Shown: positions 44,894 to 52,660 of the stretch, one piece after another
How positions within the stretch are numbered: position 1 is the stretch's first letter
How the letters are laid out: every line of letters begins with the position of its first letter
Assembly (NCBI GenBank): GCA_947500005.1
Contig: CANMQJ010000022.1
Location: 1-64,000 of the forward strand
DNA length: 64,000 bases
Reading direction: 5' to 3'
DNA from: an uncultured Paracoccaceae bacterium
Lineage (GTDB): Bacteria > Pseudomonadota > Alphaproteobacteria > Rhodobacterales > Rhodobacteraceae
Notes under the pieces: generated by a model
Database searches by the model: none
The model's input: only the letters and a program-made list of their open reading frames with translations
Told to the model about the DNA's origin: nothing
Made by a program: the position numbers and the translations under genes

Positions 44894-45223
44894 ATGTCGA
44901 AACGGAAGCAGCACGCGGCTGAGTTCAAGGCGAAGGTCGCGCTGGAAGCCCTGAAAGGCGAGGAGACGGCCGCCGAACTGGCGAGCCGGTTCGGGGTGCA
45001 TCTTGAACCGACAGGACATGCAAAGCATGTCCGATAGGCGACGATGATCCATCAATGGAAGCGGGCCCTGCTCGAAGGTGCTTCCGGCGTGTTTGAGCGC
45101 GGGGGCCGCAAGAGATCCGAGATCGACGAGGAGCAGGTGAAGGAGCTCCACGCCAAAATAGGGGAGCTGGCGGTGGCCAACTCTTTTTTGGAAAGAAAGC
45201 TGAAGCCCTGGGGCGGGAAGTGA
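44894..45223 (+). pseudogene. IS3-family OrfA interrupted by a 36-bp palindromic cassette
   Basis: ATG at 44894 follows AAGGAGA. It encodes MSKRKQHAAEFKAKVALEAL and KGEETAAELASRFGVH, the usual helix-turn-helix start. Then comes a foreign LEPTGHAKHVR-stop, and the frame resumes as ATMIHQWKRALLEGASGVFE and AVANSFLERKLKP. Relatives read FGVHATMIHQW without the extra 12 codons. The leucine-zipper tail is otherwise intact. Confidence 0.8.
45002..45037 (+). repeat. 36-bp palindromic cassette in IS3 orfA
   Basis: The insert contains GGACATGC-AAA-GCATGTCC (45014-45032), a perfect 8-bp stem with a 3-base loop, flanked by CTTGAACCGACA and GATAG. Its length is a multiple of three but it brings in TAG at 45035. 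Confidence 0.7.
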
Positions 45224-46110
45224 GGCGCGGCATGATCGAGCCTGACCACCCGGATCTGTCGATCGGCCAGCAGTGCAAGCTGCTGTCGATCGCGCGCTCG
45301 TCTTTCTATTACACCCCCAAGGGCGAGACCGAACAGAACCTCGGCCTGATGCGGCAGATCGACGAGCAGTTCCTGGAGACCCCGTTCTTCGGTGTTCGCC
45401 AAATGACCTGGCGCCTGCGCAATGACGGGCATCTCGTGAACGAGAAGCGGATACGCCGGCTGATGCGCCTGATGCCGATCTATCAGAAGCCCAACACAAG
45501 CAGGCCGGCGAAGGGCCGCAAGACCTATCCTTACCTTTTGAAAGGGCTGCGCGTGGAACGCCCGAACCAGGTCCCCCTCTCGGGATCATGCTGCGCATGA
45601 CCCTGCCGGGCAGCGGGTGCTCGGACATCACCTACCTGCCCATGCGGCGCGGGTTCCTCTACCTCGTGGCGATCATGGACTGGCACACGCGCAAGGTTCT
45701 GTCCTGGCGGATCTCGAACACCCTGGAGGCCGACTTCTGCGTCGAAGCGCTGAACGAGGCCATCCACAAGTTCGGCCCGCCCGAGATCATGAACACCGAT
45801 CAGGGCAGCCAGTTCACGTCTTTCGCCCGGACCGACCGCCTCCGCCGATCCGGCGTGCGGATCTCGATGGATGGGAAAGGCCGGTTCCTCGACAACATCT
45901 TCATCGAGCGGCTATGGCGGACCCTGAAATACGAGTGCGTCTATCTGCATGCCTGGGAGACAGGATCGGAGACGAAGGCGGCCATCCGGAAATGGATGAC
46001 CTTCTAAAACCACCAGCGCCTCACTCAGCCCTGAGCGGAAAGCCACCGGCGCTGGTCTATTGGCAGAGAAATGATATCAACCAACCCGATCAGCAGGTGC
46101 AACGAGTAGC
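45220..46110 (+). pseudogene. IS3-family OrfB (DDE transposase), frameshifted
   Basis: The first part encodes LSIGQQCKLLSIARSSFYYT, YQKPNTSRPAKGRKTYPYLL and GLRVERPNQV. A 44-base insert in place of a TGG codon shifts the frame. The DDE core continues in another frame: SDITYLPMRRGFLYLVAIMD (first Asp), PPEIMNTDQGSQFTS (second Asp) and GRFLDNIFIERLWRTLKYEC (Glu). A stop replaces the residue before NHQRL. All three catalytic residues survive, so inactivation is due only to the insert and the stop. Confidence 0.8.
45574..45617 (+). repeat. 44-bp palindromic cassette in IS3 orfB
   Basis: It lies between CAGGTC and TGCTCGGACATC, where relatives have only TGG. It contains GGATCATGC-TGC-GCATGACCC (8 of 9 pairs, 45583-45603) followed by CTGCCGGGCAG (5-bp arms). 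The net gain of 41 bases shifts the frame. Confidence 0.65.
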
Positions 46111-46118
46111 TTAAATTA

Positions 46119-46184
46119 GGGTGCTATATACATAACTAGCCAAAAATCTCTTGCGGGCCATGGCTAGTTACGTATATAGCACCC
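46119..46184. repeat. AT-rich 23-bp near-perfect inverted repeat
   Basis: Arms at 46119-46141 and 46162-46184 match in 22 of 23 bases (GGGTGCTATATACATAACTA-GCC against its complement), with a 20-base spacer. AAATT/AATTT extends the pairing outside, and TTTTTT follows on the right. It could be a miniature transposable element, the end of a lost element, or a strong bidirectional terminator. Confidence 0.7.
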
Positions 46185-46660
46185 AATTTTTTATATCTTT
46201 GAATATATTGATTTTTTCCGGAGCTCATCCGCCAAACGAAGCAGCCCTTGATCATCATCGAGAACGAGGTCGACAGACTCCTGACCTCTCTGCGGCTTCT
46301 TGCATCGGACGCGCCAATCGAGCATGATCAAGGCCCACGGAAACGTGTTGGACCGGTCCGTCGCGAGGCCATGGGCGCACTGTTGACATCGACCGGCCCA
46401 CACCCTTGCCATCCGTTGAACCAAGCACCGTGGAGGTGGCCCGGGAGTCCCGAAACCGGAGGCCGATGCCGCCGGTCTGAGCCTCCCAGGGTGGCAGAGA
46501 ACCAGACCTTTCCCCGGGAACGATCGGCACGCGCAACCCTGACCAGCTAGCAGGGGTCCTGCGACTGAGCCCGACTCTCACCGCCGCCTGCGCTGATCTT
46601 GTCGAAACCCGTGTGTTTCCGTAAGTTTGGTCCGTAACATGAATGAAACCGAGGTGATCG
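46185..46660. other. Gap without recognisable gene
   Basis: About 475 bases. Several short frames are open on both strands but none has a family resemblance, a good ribosome site or neighbours that support it. The last 60 bases carry GAGGTGATCG before the start at 46661 and probably contain its promoter. Confidence 0.35.
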
Positions 46661-46906
46661 ATGCCGGCTTGGTTGAGTATCCGCGATATCGGCAAAGACC
46701 GAAAGAAAGCCATCGAACTCGAGGCCAGGCAAACCGGCATGTCCGTTGTGGACCTCGTCCGGAAATGGATTGACGCTGGCATCGCGCAATCGAAAGCCGA
46801 TCTCGAACGCGCCTCCTGGATCCTGGCCGCGAAGGCGGGGCTCACCGACGAGGCGCGGGATTTGCAGCGGAGTGGTCCAAGGCTTGCTCGCTTCCGCCGA
46901 GGGTAA
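46661..46906 (+). CDS. Small hypothetical protein, ribbon-helix-helix-like
   Basis: 81 residues with GAGGTG before the ATG. The start, AWLSIRDIGKDRKKAIELEA then RQTGMSVVDLVRKWIDAGI, fits one short strand followed by two helices, as in ribbon-helix-helix DNA-binding antitoxins. This is a structural impression, not a family match. Its TAA overlaps the next ATG (TAATG), which points to coupled translation of a two-gene unit. Confidence 0.5.
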   Translation: MPAWLSIRDIGKDRKKAIELEARQTGMSVVDLVRKWIDAGIAQSKADLERASWILAAKAGLTDEARDLQRSGPRLARFRRG

Positions 46907-47205
46907 TGACAGGCCCGCGGCCGGGAAACGCTCACCATCTGCACGATGCCGCCGAACTCGCCCGATATAAGTGTGGCGATCTCGGGATCGGGACGCTCGA
47001 GGTCCTGTGGGCGCCAGTTGTGCCGCGCCCGGAATGGGCGGCGTCATTCCCCGAGCGGAATATTCCCCCTTTCAAGAAATCTGATGTCATCGTCATGGCC
47101 TGGCTTCCGGCATTTCCCGGTACAGAACTCGGACCTGAAGGGGTAAAGACCGCCTGGCGGGACGGCATCGTTTCTGTCGTACCCCCGGGTCCTTCGGAAA
47201 CATGA
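46906..47205 (+). CDS. Hypothetical protein, translationally coupled partner
   Basis: 99 residues starting at the overlapping TAATG. It contains KCGDLGIGTLEVLWAPVVPR and VIVMAWLPAFPGTELGPEGV and has no recognised domain, signal peptide or membrane segment. As the second gene after a possible RHH protein it might be a toxin-like partner, but nothing in the sequence proves this. It could also be a remnant of a longer gene. Confidence 0.4.
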   Translation: MTGPRPGNAHHLHDAAELARYKCGDLGIGTLEVLWAPVVPRPEWAASFPERNIPPFKKSDVIVMAWLPAFPGTELGPEGVKTAWRDGIVSVVPPGPSET

Positions 47206-47292
47206 TAATCCTCCAGGTTGCGCAATGCCTGTATTCCGAAACCTCCTCACGCCCAATATCATAGGAACGGTACTTTGTGGGGGTCGGAAGCC

Positions 47293-47466
47293 ATGCCGAA
47301 GAAGGACAAGAGGCAATCGAGCCGGGTGGCGACTGCAAGCGGGATGGATGCCTCTGCAAAGGGGGGTGTGGATGCCCTTGGTGATGCATTGTCGGAACCC
47401 ACTCCGCAGGAGAACGAGTATTTCGCTGCTCGAACAGCCTTGGGGCCTGGGTGCTGGCATGAATGA
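47293..47466 (+). CDS. Small hypothetical protein
   Basis: 57 residues (MPKKDKRQSSRVATASGMDA then SAKGGVDALGDALSEPTPQE). No family recognised; the composition is polar and low in complexity. Its TGA overlaps the start of the exonuclease fragment at 47459, suggesting that the two were once an operon. Confidence that it is expressed is low. Confidence 0.35.
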   Translation: MPKKDKRQSSRVATASGMDASAKGGVDALGDALSEPTPQENEYFAARTALGPGCWHE

Positions 47467-47614
47467 TGACGGGGAACTTCTGGTGCGGTCCGGACCCGTG
47501 TTCATCGACTTCGAAGCGTCATCGTGGAGCAAACGGAGTTGGCTGATCGAGGTTGGGCTCGCGTGGATCGAAACCGGTCAGGTGATCGTCGAAAGCAAGC
47601 TCATCAGGGGCCAG
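47459..47614 (+). pseudogene. DEDD 3'-5' exonuclease, N-terminal fragment cut by IS6
   Basis: From ATG at 47459: MNDDGELLVRSGPVFIDFEA then SSWSKRSWLIEVGLAWIETG and QVIVESKLI. FIDFEASS with its D-x-E pair is the Exo I motif of RNase T/DnaQ-type exonucleases. After about 50 residues the frame continues into IS6 transposase sequence (VLVTDKLRSYGAAK). The product would be a chimera lacking the remaining catalytic residues. Confidence 0.7.
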
Positions 47615-47980
47615 CCCGGTGTTCTGGTGACGGATAAACTGCGATCCTACGGTGCAGCCAAGGCACAGATCGCACCCGGAATCGAACACCACCAGCACAA
47701 CGGCTTGAACAACCGAACCGAGGCCTCCCACCGGCATACCCGAAGACGCGAGAAGAGCCTGGGCCGGTTCAAATCCCCGCGCCAAGCACAGCAGTTTCTA
47801 TCCGCGCACGATCAGGCCGCCAGTCTGCTTCGCCCGAAGCGCCACCGCCTGTCCGCAGTCTCATGCCGCCGCGCAAGGCATGACGCATTCTCACTGTGGG
47901 CCGGCTATTCCGCCGAATTGGCAGCTTGAAATTCGCCGTCACCAATAAACTCAGCCTGACGTCAGCAACCTGACAAAGCC
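47615..47980 (+). pseudogene. IS6-family element, C-terminal half with terminal repeat
   Basis: The + frame gives GVLVTDKLRSYGAAKAQIAP, HNGLNNRTEASHRHTRRREK and FKSPRQAQQFLSAHDQAASL, the end of an IS6 transposase, to a stop at 47929. The outer end at 47963-47980 (CAGCAACCTGACAAAGCC) matches the end at 32439-32456 in 16 of 18 bases. Orientation is opposite to the N-terminal half there. Confidence 0.75.
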
Positions 47981-47993
47981 CTCGTGCTAAGCC

Positions 47994-49001
47994 TCAACGG
48001 GCGGGGATGTTCTCGCGGAACACGACTTGGAGCCGGGGCAGGTATTCCGGCTCCATCGATCCCTTGACGGAAGAGGCGAGCAGGCGGACGATCTCGCGCG
48101 CCTCCACCCGCGGGTTCTGGTCGATCACCGCATCCATCGTCCGGTCCAGCAGCATGAGCCGCGTGGCATCCGTCAGGTCATGCCCGATGAACACCACGTC
48201 CCGTTCCCGCCGCGCCTCGCGCAGCGCCCGCGCGATGCCCTGGTTGCCCGAGCCGATGCTGTAGATGCCCGAGATGTCGCCCCGCTCGAGGAAGCGCATC
48301 GTTTCGGAATAGGCGAGATCCCGGTCGTCGCTGACCTCGGCCGTGCCTGCGATGCGCATCTCGGGGAATTCCTCGGACAGGATCGAGCGCACGCCCATCT
48401 CGCGCTCCTCGTGGCCACGATAGGCCAGCGAGCCGATGAACACCGCCACGTTATGGGGCCCCGGCGGCAGGAACCGGCCCAGAAGCATCCCCGCCAGCCG
48501 CCCGGCCGCGCGGTTGTCGACGCCCACATAGCCGACCTTGTCCACCGTCGGGATGTCCGAGACCAGCGTTGCCACCCGCACCCCGGACCCGGCCAGGTCG
48601 TTGATCGCCTCGCGCACCTGTGGGTGATCCAGCGCGATCACCCCCACCGCGTCCGAACGGCCCCGCAACTCGGCCAGCCGCGCCGACAGCCGGTCGGGGT
48701 CGAACCCCTCGATCTCGTGGATCTTGGCCGACACGTCGCCGCGCGCCAGGCTCTCCTCGATCAGGTGCTTCCTGAGCGTCCGCATGAACGAGTTGCTGCC
48801 CGCCGGCAGCACGAAATCGAGGCGCACACTCGGGCCCGCCCCATCCGCCGCCTGCGGACCGAAATAGCCAAGGTCGCGCGCCACCCGCATGACGATCTCG
48901 CGGGTGCGCGGACGCACGCCCTCGCGATCGTTGAGGACACGGTCCACCGTCGCGGCCGAGACCCCGGCCTCGCGGGCGATCTGGGAAACCGTGGTGCGCA
49001 T
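47994..49001 (-). CDS. LacI-family transcriptional regulator
   Basis: 335 residues from ATG at 49001, with AAAGGA upstream; a longer start at 49034 would extend into the operator region. The N-terminal HTH and hinge are TVSQIAREAGVSAATVDRVL and NDREGVRPRTREIV. The sugar-binding-protein-like domain has VGYVGVDNRAAGRLAGMLLG and IYSIGSGNQGIARALREARR, typical of pentose/polyol-responsive members. It is divergent from a CUT1 ABC operon and probably represses it until its sugar is present. Confidence 0.92.
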   Translation of the reverse strand: MRTTVSQIAREAGVSAATVDRVLNDREGVRPRTREIVMRVARDLGYFGPQAADGAGPSVRLDFVLPAGSNSFMRTLRKHLIEESLARGDVSAKIHEIEGFDPDRLSARLAELRGRSDAVGVIALDHPQVREAINDLAGSGVRVATLVSDIPTVDKVGYVGVDNRAAGRLAGMLLGRFLPPGPHNVAVFIGSLAYRGHEEREMGVRSILSEEFPEMRIAGTAEVSDDRDLAYSETMRFLERGDISGIYSIGSGNQGIARALREARRERDVVFIGHDLTDATRLMLLDRTMDAVIDQNPRVEAREIVRLLASSVKGSMEPEYLPRLQVVFRENIPAR

Positions 49002-49024
49002 GCTGATCCTTTCGCGGCTCGTAA

Positions 49025-49065
49025 ATGCAATCAAAAAACATCATTCTTATGATGGGATGCAATCA
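49025..49065. promoter_or_regulatory. Operator region between LacI regulator and sugar ABC operon
   Basis: Two direct copies of ATGCAATCA (49025-49033 and 49057-49065), 32 bases apart, flank the palindrome CATCAT-TCTT-ATGATG (49039-49054). The whole is AT-rich in GC-rich surroundings. LacI proteins bind symmetric sites of about this length, so the palindrome is the best operator candidate. Confidence 0.55.
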
Positions 49066-49235
49066 TAAATTCTACGCGCTCCCTAAAAAACCGCTCGTAT
49101 GGCGGTCAACGGACCCCAAATAAGGAAAAATGATGTGAAATGAGGTTTTTTGAAGATTGTGGCCGACCACCGCTGCGAGGATGCTGTCTCTCATCGGATA
49201 GCGCGTCCGGGAGGGGCGCCACCAGGGAGGAAACA

Positions 49236-50843
49236 ATGATCAATCAACCGCGTTTCTCGCGGCGCCGGTTTCTGTCGGCCGCCGCCCAGACCACCGCGCT
49301 TGTCGCGGTGTCGTCGCCGCTTGTCCTGCGCCCCGACCGCGCCCGCGCCGCCACCGACCTGGTCGAGGGGATGATCGGCGGCCCGACCGGGTTCCCCGGC
49401 GCCGAGCGGTACCAGTACGGCCCCGACACGCCCGAAGGGCGCGCCATCGAGGCCGCGAAGGCGCTCAAGGCCTCGAATAACGGGCCGGATCGGATCGTTA
49501 TCGCCCTGTCCGACGGTTCGATCGGCCAATTGACGCAACCCTTCCCGAAAGGCGCCCCATCGGTCAAAGAGCTGTGGGAGCGTGAGACCGGGATCGAACT
49601 GGATATCGTGGGTATCCCGAATGGGACCGAATTCACAAAGGTCATGCAGGACATCTCCACCAACGCGGGACAGTATGACGTCTACACGACCGAATGGAAC
49701 CGCCTCGGCGATCTCGCTGAATCGGGAGGGGTGCTCAACCTCGACGATTTCGTCGCCAAACACCGGCCCGAGTGGGACGACCCGGACAATGGCTATGTGA
49801 ACGGCGATCAGGGCGTGTCGCTGCTGAATGAGTACCGTGGCTCGACCTATGGCGTTTCTCTGGATGGCGATTTCCAGACCTGGCATCACCGGACCGACCT
49901 GTTCGGCAACCCCGAAGAGCAGAAGGCCTTCGCCGACGCGCATGGCTACGAACTGGCCCCGCCCACCACCTGGAAGCAGCATGACGAGATCGCGGCCTTC
50001 TTCCACCGGCCGGACCAGGGGCTCTTCGGCTCGACCGACCTGCGCAACCAGGGCTGGGGCTATACCAACTGGTATCAGCGCTATGTCTCGATGGACGCAC
50101 CGAACCAGTACCTCTTCGCCGATGACGGCACCGCGCTGATCAATTCCGAGGCCGGCTGGCAGGCAACGCAGGAATATGTCGACAGCCTCTCGCACCATTC
50201 GCCCGACGCGATTTCCTGGGGCTGGCCCGAGCAATACGGCAATTTCGCCAATGGCGGCGCGGCCATGACCTGTGCCTTCTCGAACCTGCCGAAATTCCTC
50301 GACAATCCGGGAAATGACGGTTCCAAGGTGGTCGGCAAGATCGGCAGTCACCTGCCGCCGGGGCGCGAACACGATGGCGGACTGGCGCGCCGGACGGTGC
50401 TGTGGTTCTCGATCACCGGAACCGTCTCGTCGCAATCCAAGCATCCCGAAGCAGCATACCTGCTGCTGCAATGGCTGGGCTCGGCGCGCATCTATTCCTG
50501 GATGACCGCGAACCCGGGCGGCTATTTCGACCCGTTCCGCCTGTCTGATTTCTCCGATCCCCTCGTCCAGCAAACCTACCACGAATACCATGTGAAGGTG
50601 ATCCGTGACAGCGTCGAGCGCGCGGTGCCGACCATAAACTATCCCGGCGCCACGGCCTTCCACAACGCGCTGGACGAGAACCTGATGGCGGCGCTGACCG
50701 GCAGCATGGATGCCGAGCAGGCGATGGCCAATACCGAACGGCAGTGGAAACGCATCGCCCGGCGCGTGGGCGAAGACAAGCTGACCGACGCCATCCAGGC
50801 CAACAAGCCTGCCTGGCCCACCGTGCTCGATCCGGTTTCATAG
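49236..50843 (+). CDS. Carbohydrate ABC transporter substrate-binding protein, TAT-exported
   Basis: 535 residues from ATG at 49236, with GGGAGGAAAC upstream. The N-terminus FSRRRFLSAAAQTTALVAVS carries a twin-arginine motif, so the protein is exported folded. The long form of SBP family 1 follows: VWERETGIELD-like LWERETGIELDIVGIPNGTE, YDVYTTEWNRLGDLAESGGV, WWQRYVS-like TNWYQRYVSMDAPNQYLF and YLLLQWLGSARIYSWMTANP. Long SBPs of this type serve glycerol, polyol or sugar-derivative CUT1 systems. First gene of the operon after the LacI operator. Confidence 0.9.
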   Translation: MINQPRFSRRRFLSAAAQTTALVAVSSPLVLRPDRARAATDLVEGMIGGPTGFPGAERYQYGPDTPEGRAIEAAKALKASNNGPDRIVIALSDGSIGQLTQPFPKGAPSVKELWERETGIELDIVGIPNGTEFTKVMQDISTNAGQYDVYTTEWNRLGDLAESGGVLNLDDFVAKHRPEWDDPDNGYVNGDQGVSLLNEYRGSTYGVSLDGDFQTWHHRTDLFGNPEEQKAFADAHGYELAPPTTWKQHDEIAAFFHRPDQGLFGSTDLRNQGWGYTNWYQRYVSMDAPNQYLFADDGTALINSEAGWQATQEYVDSLSHHSPDAISWGWPEQYGNFANGGAAMTCAFSNLPKFLDNPGNDGSKVVGKIGSHLPPGREHDGGLARRTVLWFSITGTVSSQSKHPEAAYLLLQWLGSARIYSWMTANPGGYFDPFRLSDFSDPLVQQTYHEYHVKVIRDSVERAVPTINYPGATAFHNALDENLMAALTGSMDAEQAMANTERQWKRIARRVGEDKLTDAIQANKPAWPTVLDPVS

Positions 50844-50864
50844 CAAGCAAAAATTTTCGCGGGC

Positions 50865-50886
50865 CGGCCCCTATGCTTTCGGGCCG
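50865..50886 (+). terminator. Weak stem-loop after the SBP gene
   Basis: CGGCCC (50865-50870) and GGGCCG (50881-50886) with a 10-base loop, about 20 bases after the SBP stop and before the epimerase gene. No T-run. It may raise SBP mRNA relative to downstream genes. Confidence 0.4.
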
Positions 50887-50966
50887 ACCTGCCCACGGAA
50901 CAAGACCTGGGGGCCGCTCAGAGACGACAGGCCCGGCGACTTGGGAACCTAGAAAGGGATACGCCG

Positions 50967-51794
50967 ATGAAACTGGCGGTCAATCAGATCACTACCAACG
51001 ATCTCGGTATGAAGGACGCTGTCGATCTCTACGCCGCCCACGGGGTCGAGGGTATCACGGTCTGGGAGGACAAGGTGCGCGATTTCGGCCCGCGAGAGAC
51101 GCGAGCGCTGATCCGGGATTCCGGGCTCGAGGTCTCTGGATTCTGTATTGTCGGGCTTTTCTCGAAAGAAGGCCGCAGCGGTCGCCAGGCCCAAATCGAC
51201 GCCGCGCGGGCCTCTATAGACCTGGCCGCCGAGCTTGGCGCCCCCTGTGCGGTGACTGTGGTCGGCGGCTTGCTTCCCGATACCAAAAGCCTGCCCGAGA
51301 CACGCGCTTTCTGTTTCGACGCGCTGAACGAGGTAGTGGAACATGCGCGAGCCGCAAAGCTACCCTTGGCACTCGAGGCGCTGCATCCGATGTATGTACC
51401 GGACTGGTCCGTGGTGAGCACACTGGCCGAGGCCAATGACTGGTGCGACCGGCTGGGCGATGGGGTGGGCCTCGCGGTCGATGTCTATCACACTTGGTGG
51501 GATCCGGCCGTCGAGACCGGGATCCGCGAGGCTGCCGACAAGAACCGTCTGCTGACCTTTCATGTCAACGATTGGCTGATGGAAACCAAAAGCCTGCTGC
51601 TGGACCGGGGCATACCCGGTCAGGGCGTCATCGACCTTCCCTGGTTCGTCGATCTGATGCGGGGCTGCGGCTATGACGACTGGGTAGAGGTCGAGATTTT
51701 CTCGGAAACCCTATGGGGCGGCGATCAAGGGGAACTGGTGGCCGACATCGCCGCGGCGACCCGGGCCATCATCGATTCCGGCGCCCGGAGATAA
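50967..51794 (+). CDS. Sugar phosphate isomerase/epimerase-like TIM-barrel protein
   Basis: 275 residues of the xylose-isomerase-like / AP-endonuclease-2 fold: VTVVGGLLPDTKSLPETRAF, LALEALHPMYVPDWSVV (metal-binding Glu), VGLAVDVYHTWWDP (Asp, His), LLTFHVNDWL and WVEVEIFSETLWGGDQGELV (Glu). These acidic and histidine positions match a divalent-metal site. It probably interconverts a keto and an aldose form or epimerises the imported sugar derivative. Its TAA overlaps the next start (TAATG). Confidence 0.87.
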   Translation: MKLAVNQITTNDLGMKDAVDLYAAHGVEGITVWEDKVRDFGPRETRALIRDSGLEVSGFCIVGLFSKEGRSGRQAQIDAARASIDLAAELGAPCAVTVVGGLLPDTKSLPETRAFCFDALNEVVEHARAAKLPLALEALHPMYVPDWSVVSTLAEANDWCDRLGDGVGLAVDVYHTWWDPAVETGIREAADKNRLLTFHVNDWLMETKSLLLDRGIPGQGVIDLPWFVDLMRGCGYDDWVEVEIFSETLWGGDQGELVADIAAATRAIIDSGARR

Positions 51795-52660
51795 TGCCGA
51801 TGCAACGCTCGCTTTCCTTCGAGATCTTTCGCTACGCCGCGATCTTCACCTTTCTGGCGCTGTCGCTCGTCCCGACGATCTGGATGATCTCGATGGCCTT
51901 CAAGCCGATCGCGGAATGGCAGGCCTCGGGTGCTGATCTGACCTGGTGGCCGGCCAACCCGACGCTGGACAATTTCCGCTTCATCTTCGGCGAAAGCGGA
52001 TCTGACCTGATCGTGGCGCTCGAACGCACGGCGGGTCGGCCGATCCTGGCCTCGCTGCTGGCGGCCAGTTTCGGCACGCTGATCGCGATGACCGCGGGAA
52101 CGGCCGCCGCCTATGGCCTGTCGCGCTTCGGGGCGGGGGGCAACCTGCCGCTGGCGCTGATCCAACTGCGGATCTTTCCGCCGATGGCGGTGATGATCCC
52201 GGTGATGATCATGTGGGCCTTTCTCGGCCTCATCGACAGCTGGTACGGGCTCGCGCTGATCTACGGCATCGTGACCATGCCCTTCAGCTTCTGGCTGATG
52301 AAGACCTTCTTCGACGACATGCCGCGCGAGATCGAGGATGCCGCGCTGGTCGAGGGCTGCTCGCGCTGGCGCGTCTTCCTCAGGATCACTCTGCCGATTA
52401 TGCGGCCCGCGCTCGCCTCCTCCGCGCTCTTCGTCTTTATCCTGAACTGGTCCGACTACCTGATCGCGCTGCTGCTCACGACGCGCGACTGGGTGACGAT
52501 CCCCGTCTACATGGCCTCGCTCTCCTCCTCGATGACCGGCCAGCTCTACGGCGCAAAGGCCGCGCTGGGCCTCATCGCGGCCGTGCCGCCCGTCATCATG
52601 GGCATCGCGATCCAGAAACAGCTCGTCCGCGGCCTCACCTTCGGAGCGCTCAAGGAATGA
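51794..52660 (+). CDS. Carbohydrate ABC transporter permease (MalG-like, CUT1)
   Basis: 288 residues from ATG at 51794 (TAATG overlap); ATG at 51800 is an alternative. It has six predicted membrane helices, starting YAAIFTFLALSLVPTIWMIS. The EAA motif EIEDAALVEGCSRWRVFLRI, then TLPIMRPALAS, is intact. Overlaps the second permease by 4 bases. It forms the translocation pore with its partner. Confidence 0.92.
   Translation: MPMQRSLSFEIFRYAAIFTFLALSLVPTIWMISMAFKPIAEWQASGADLTWWPANPTLDNFRFIFGESGSDLIVALERTAGRPILASLLAASFGTLIAMTAGTAAAYGLSRFGAGGNLPLALIQLRIFPPMAVMIPVMIMWAFLGLIDSWYGLALIYGIVTMPFSFWLMKTFFDDMPREIEDAALVEGCSRWRVFLRITLPIMRPALASSALFVFILNWSDYLIALLLTTRDWVTIPVYMASLSSSMTGQLYGAKAALGLIAAVPPVIMGIAIQKQLVRGLTFGALKE

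Larger units (their letters stand above)
44811..46110 (+). mobile_element. IS3-family insertion sequence, degenerate
   Basis: An IS3-type element with two overlapping frames, orfA (44894-45223) and orfB (about 45220-46110). It starts near CCCCCCCCCCGAAATTCGGA and lies on top of an IS256 remnant. OrfA carries an in-frame 36-base palindromic insert with a stop; orfB carries a 44-base insert that shifts the frame and a stop at 46005-46007. It cannot make a functional transposase. Confidence 0.8.

Noticed and set aside
46248..46550. 100-codon + strand frame
   Set aside because: No ribosome site, no recognisable domain and a low-complexity C-terminal half; not supported.
49191..50663. 490-codon open frame on the minus strand
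   Set aside because: Antisense to the TAT-exported SBP gene; no motif and no ribosome site.
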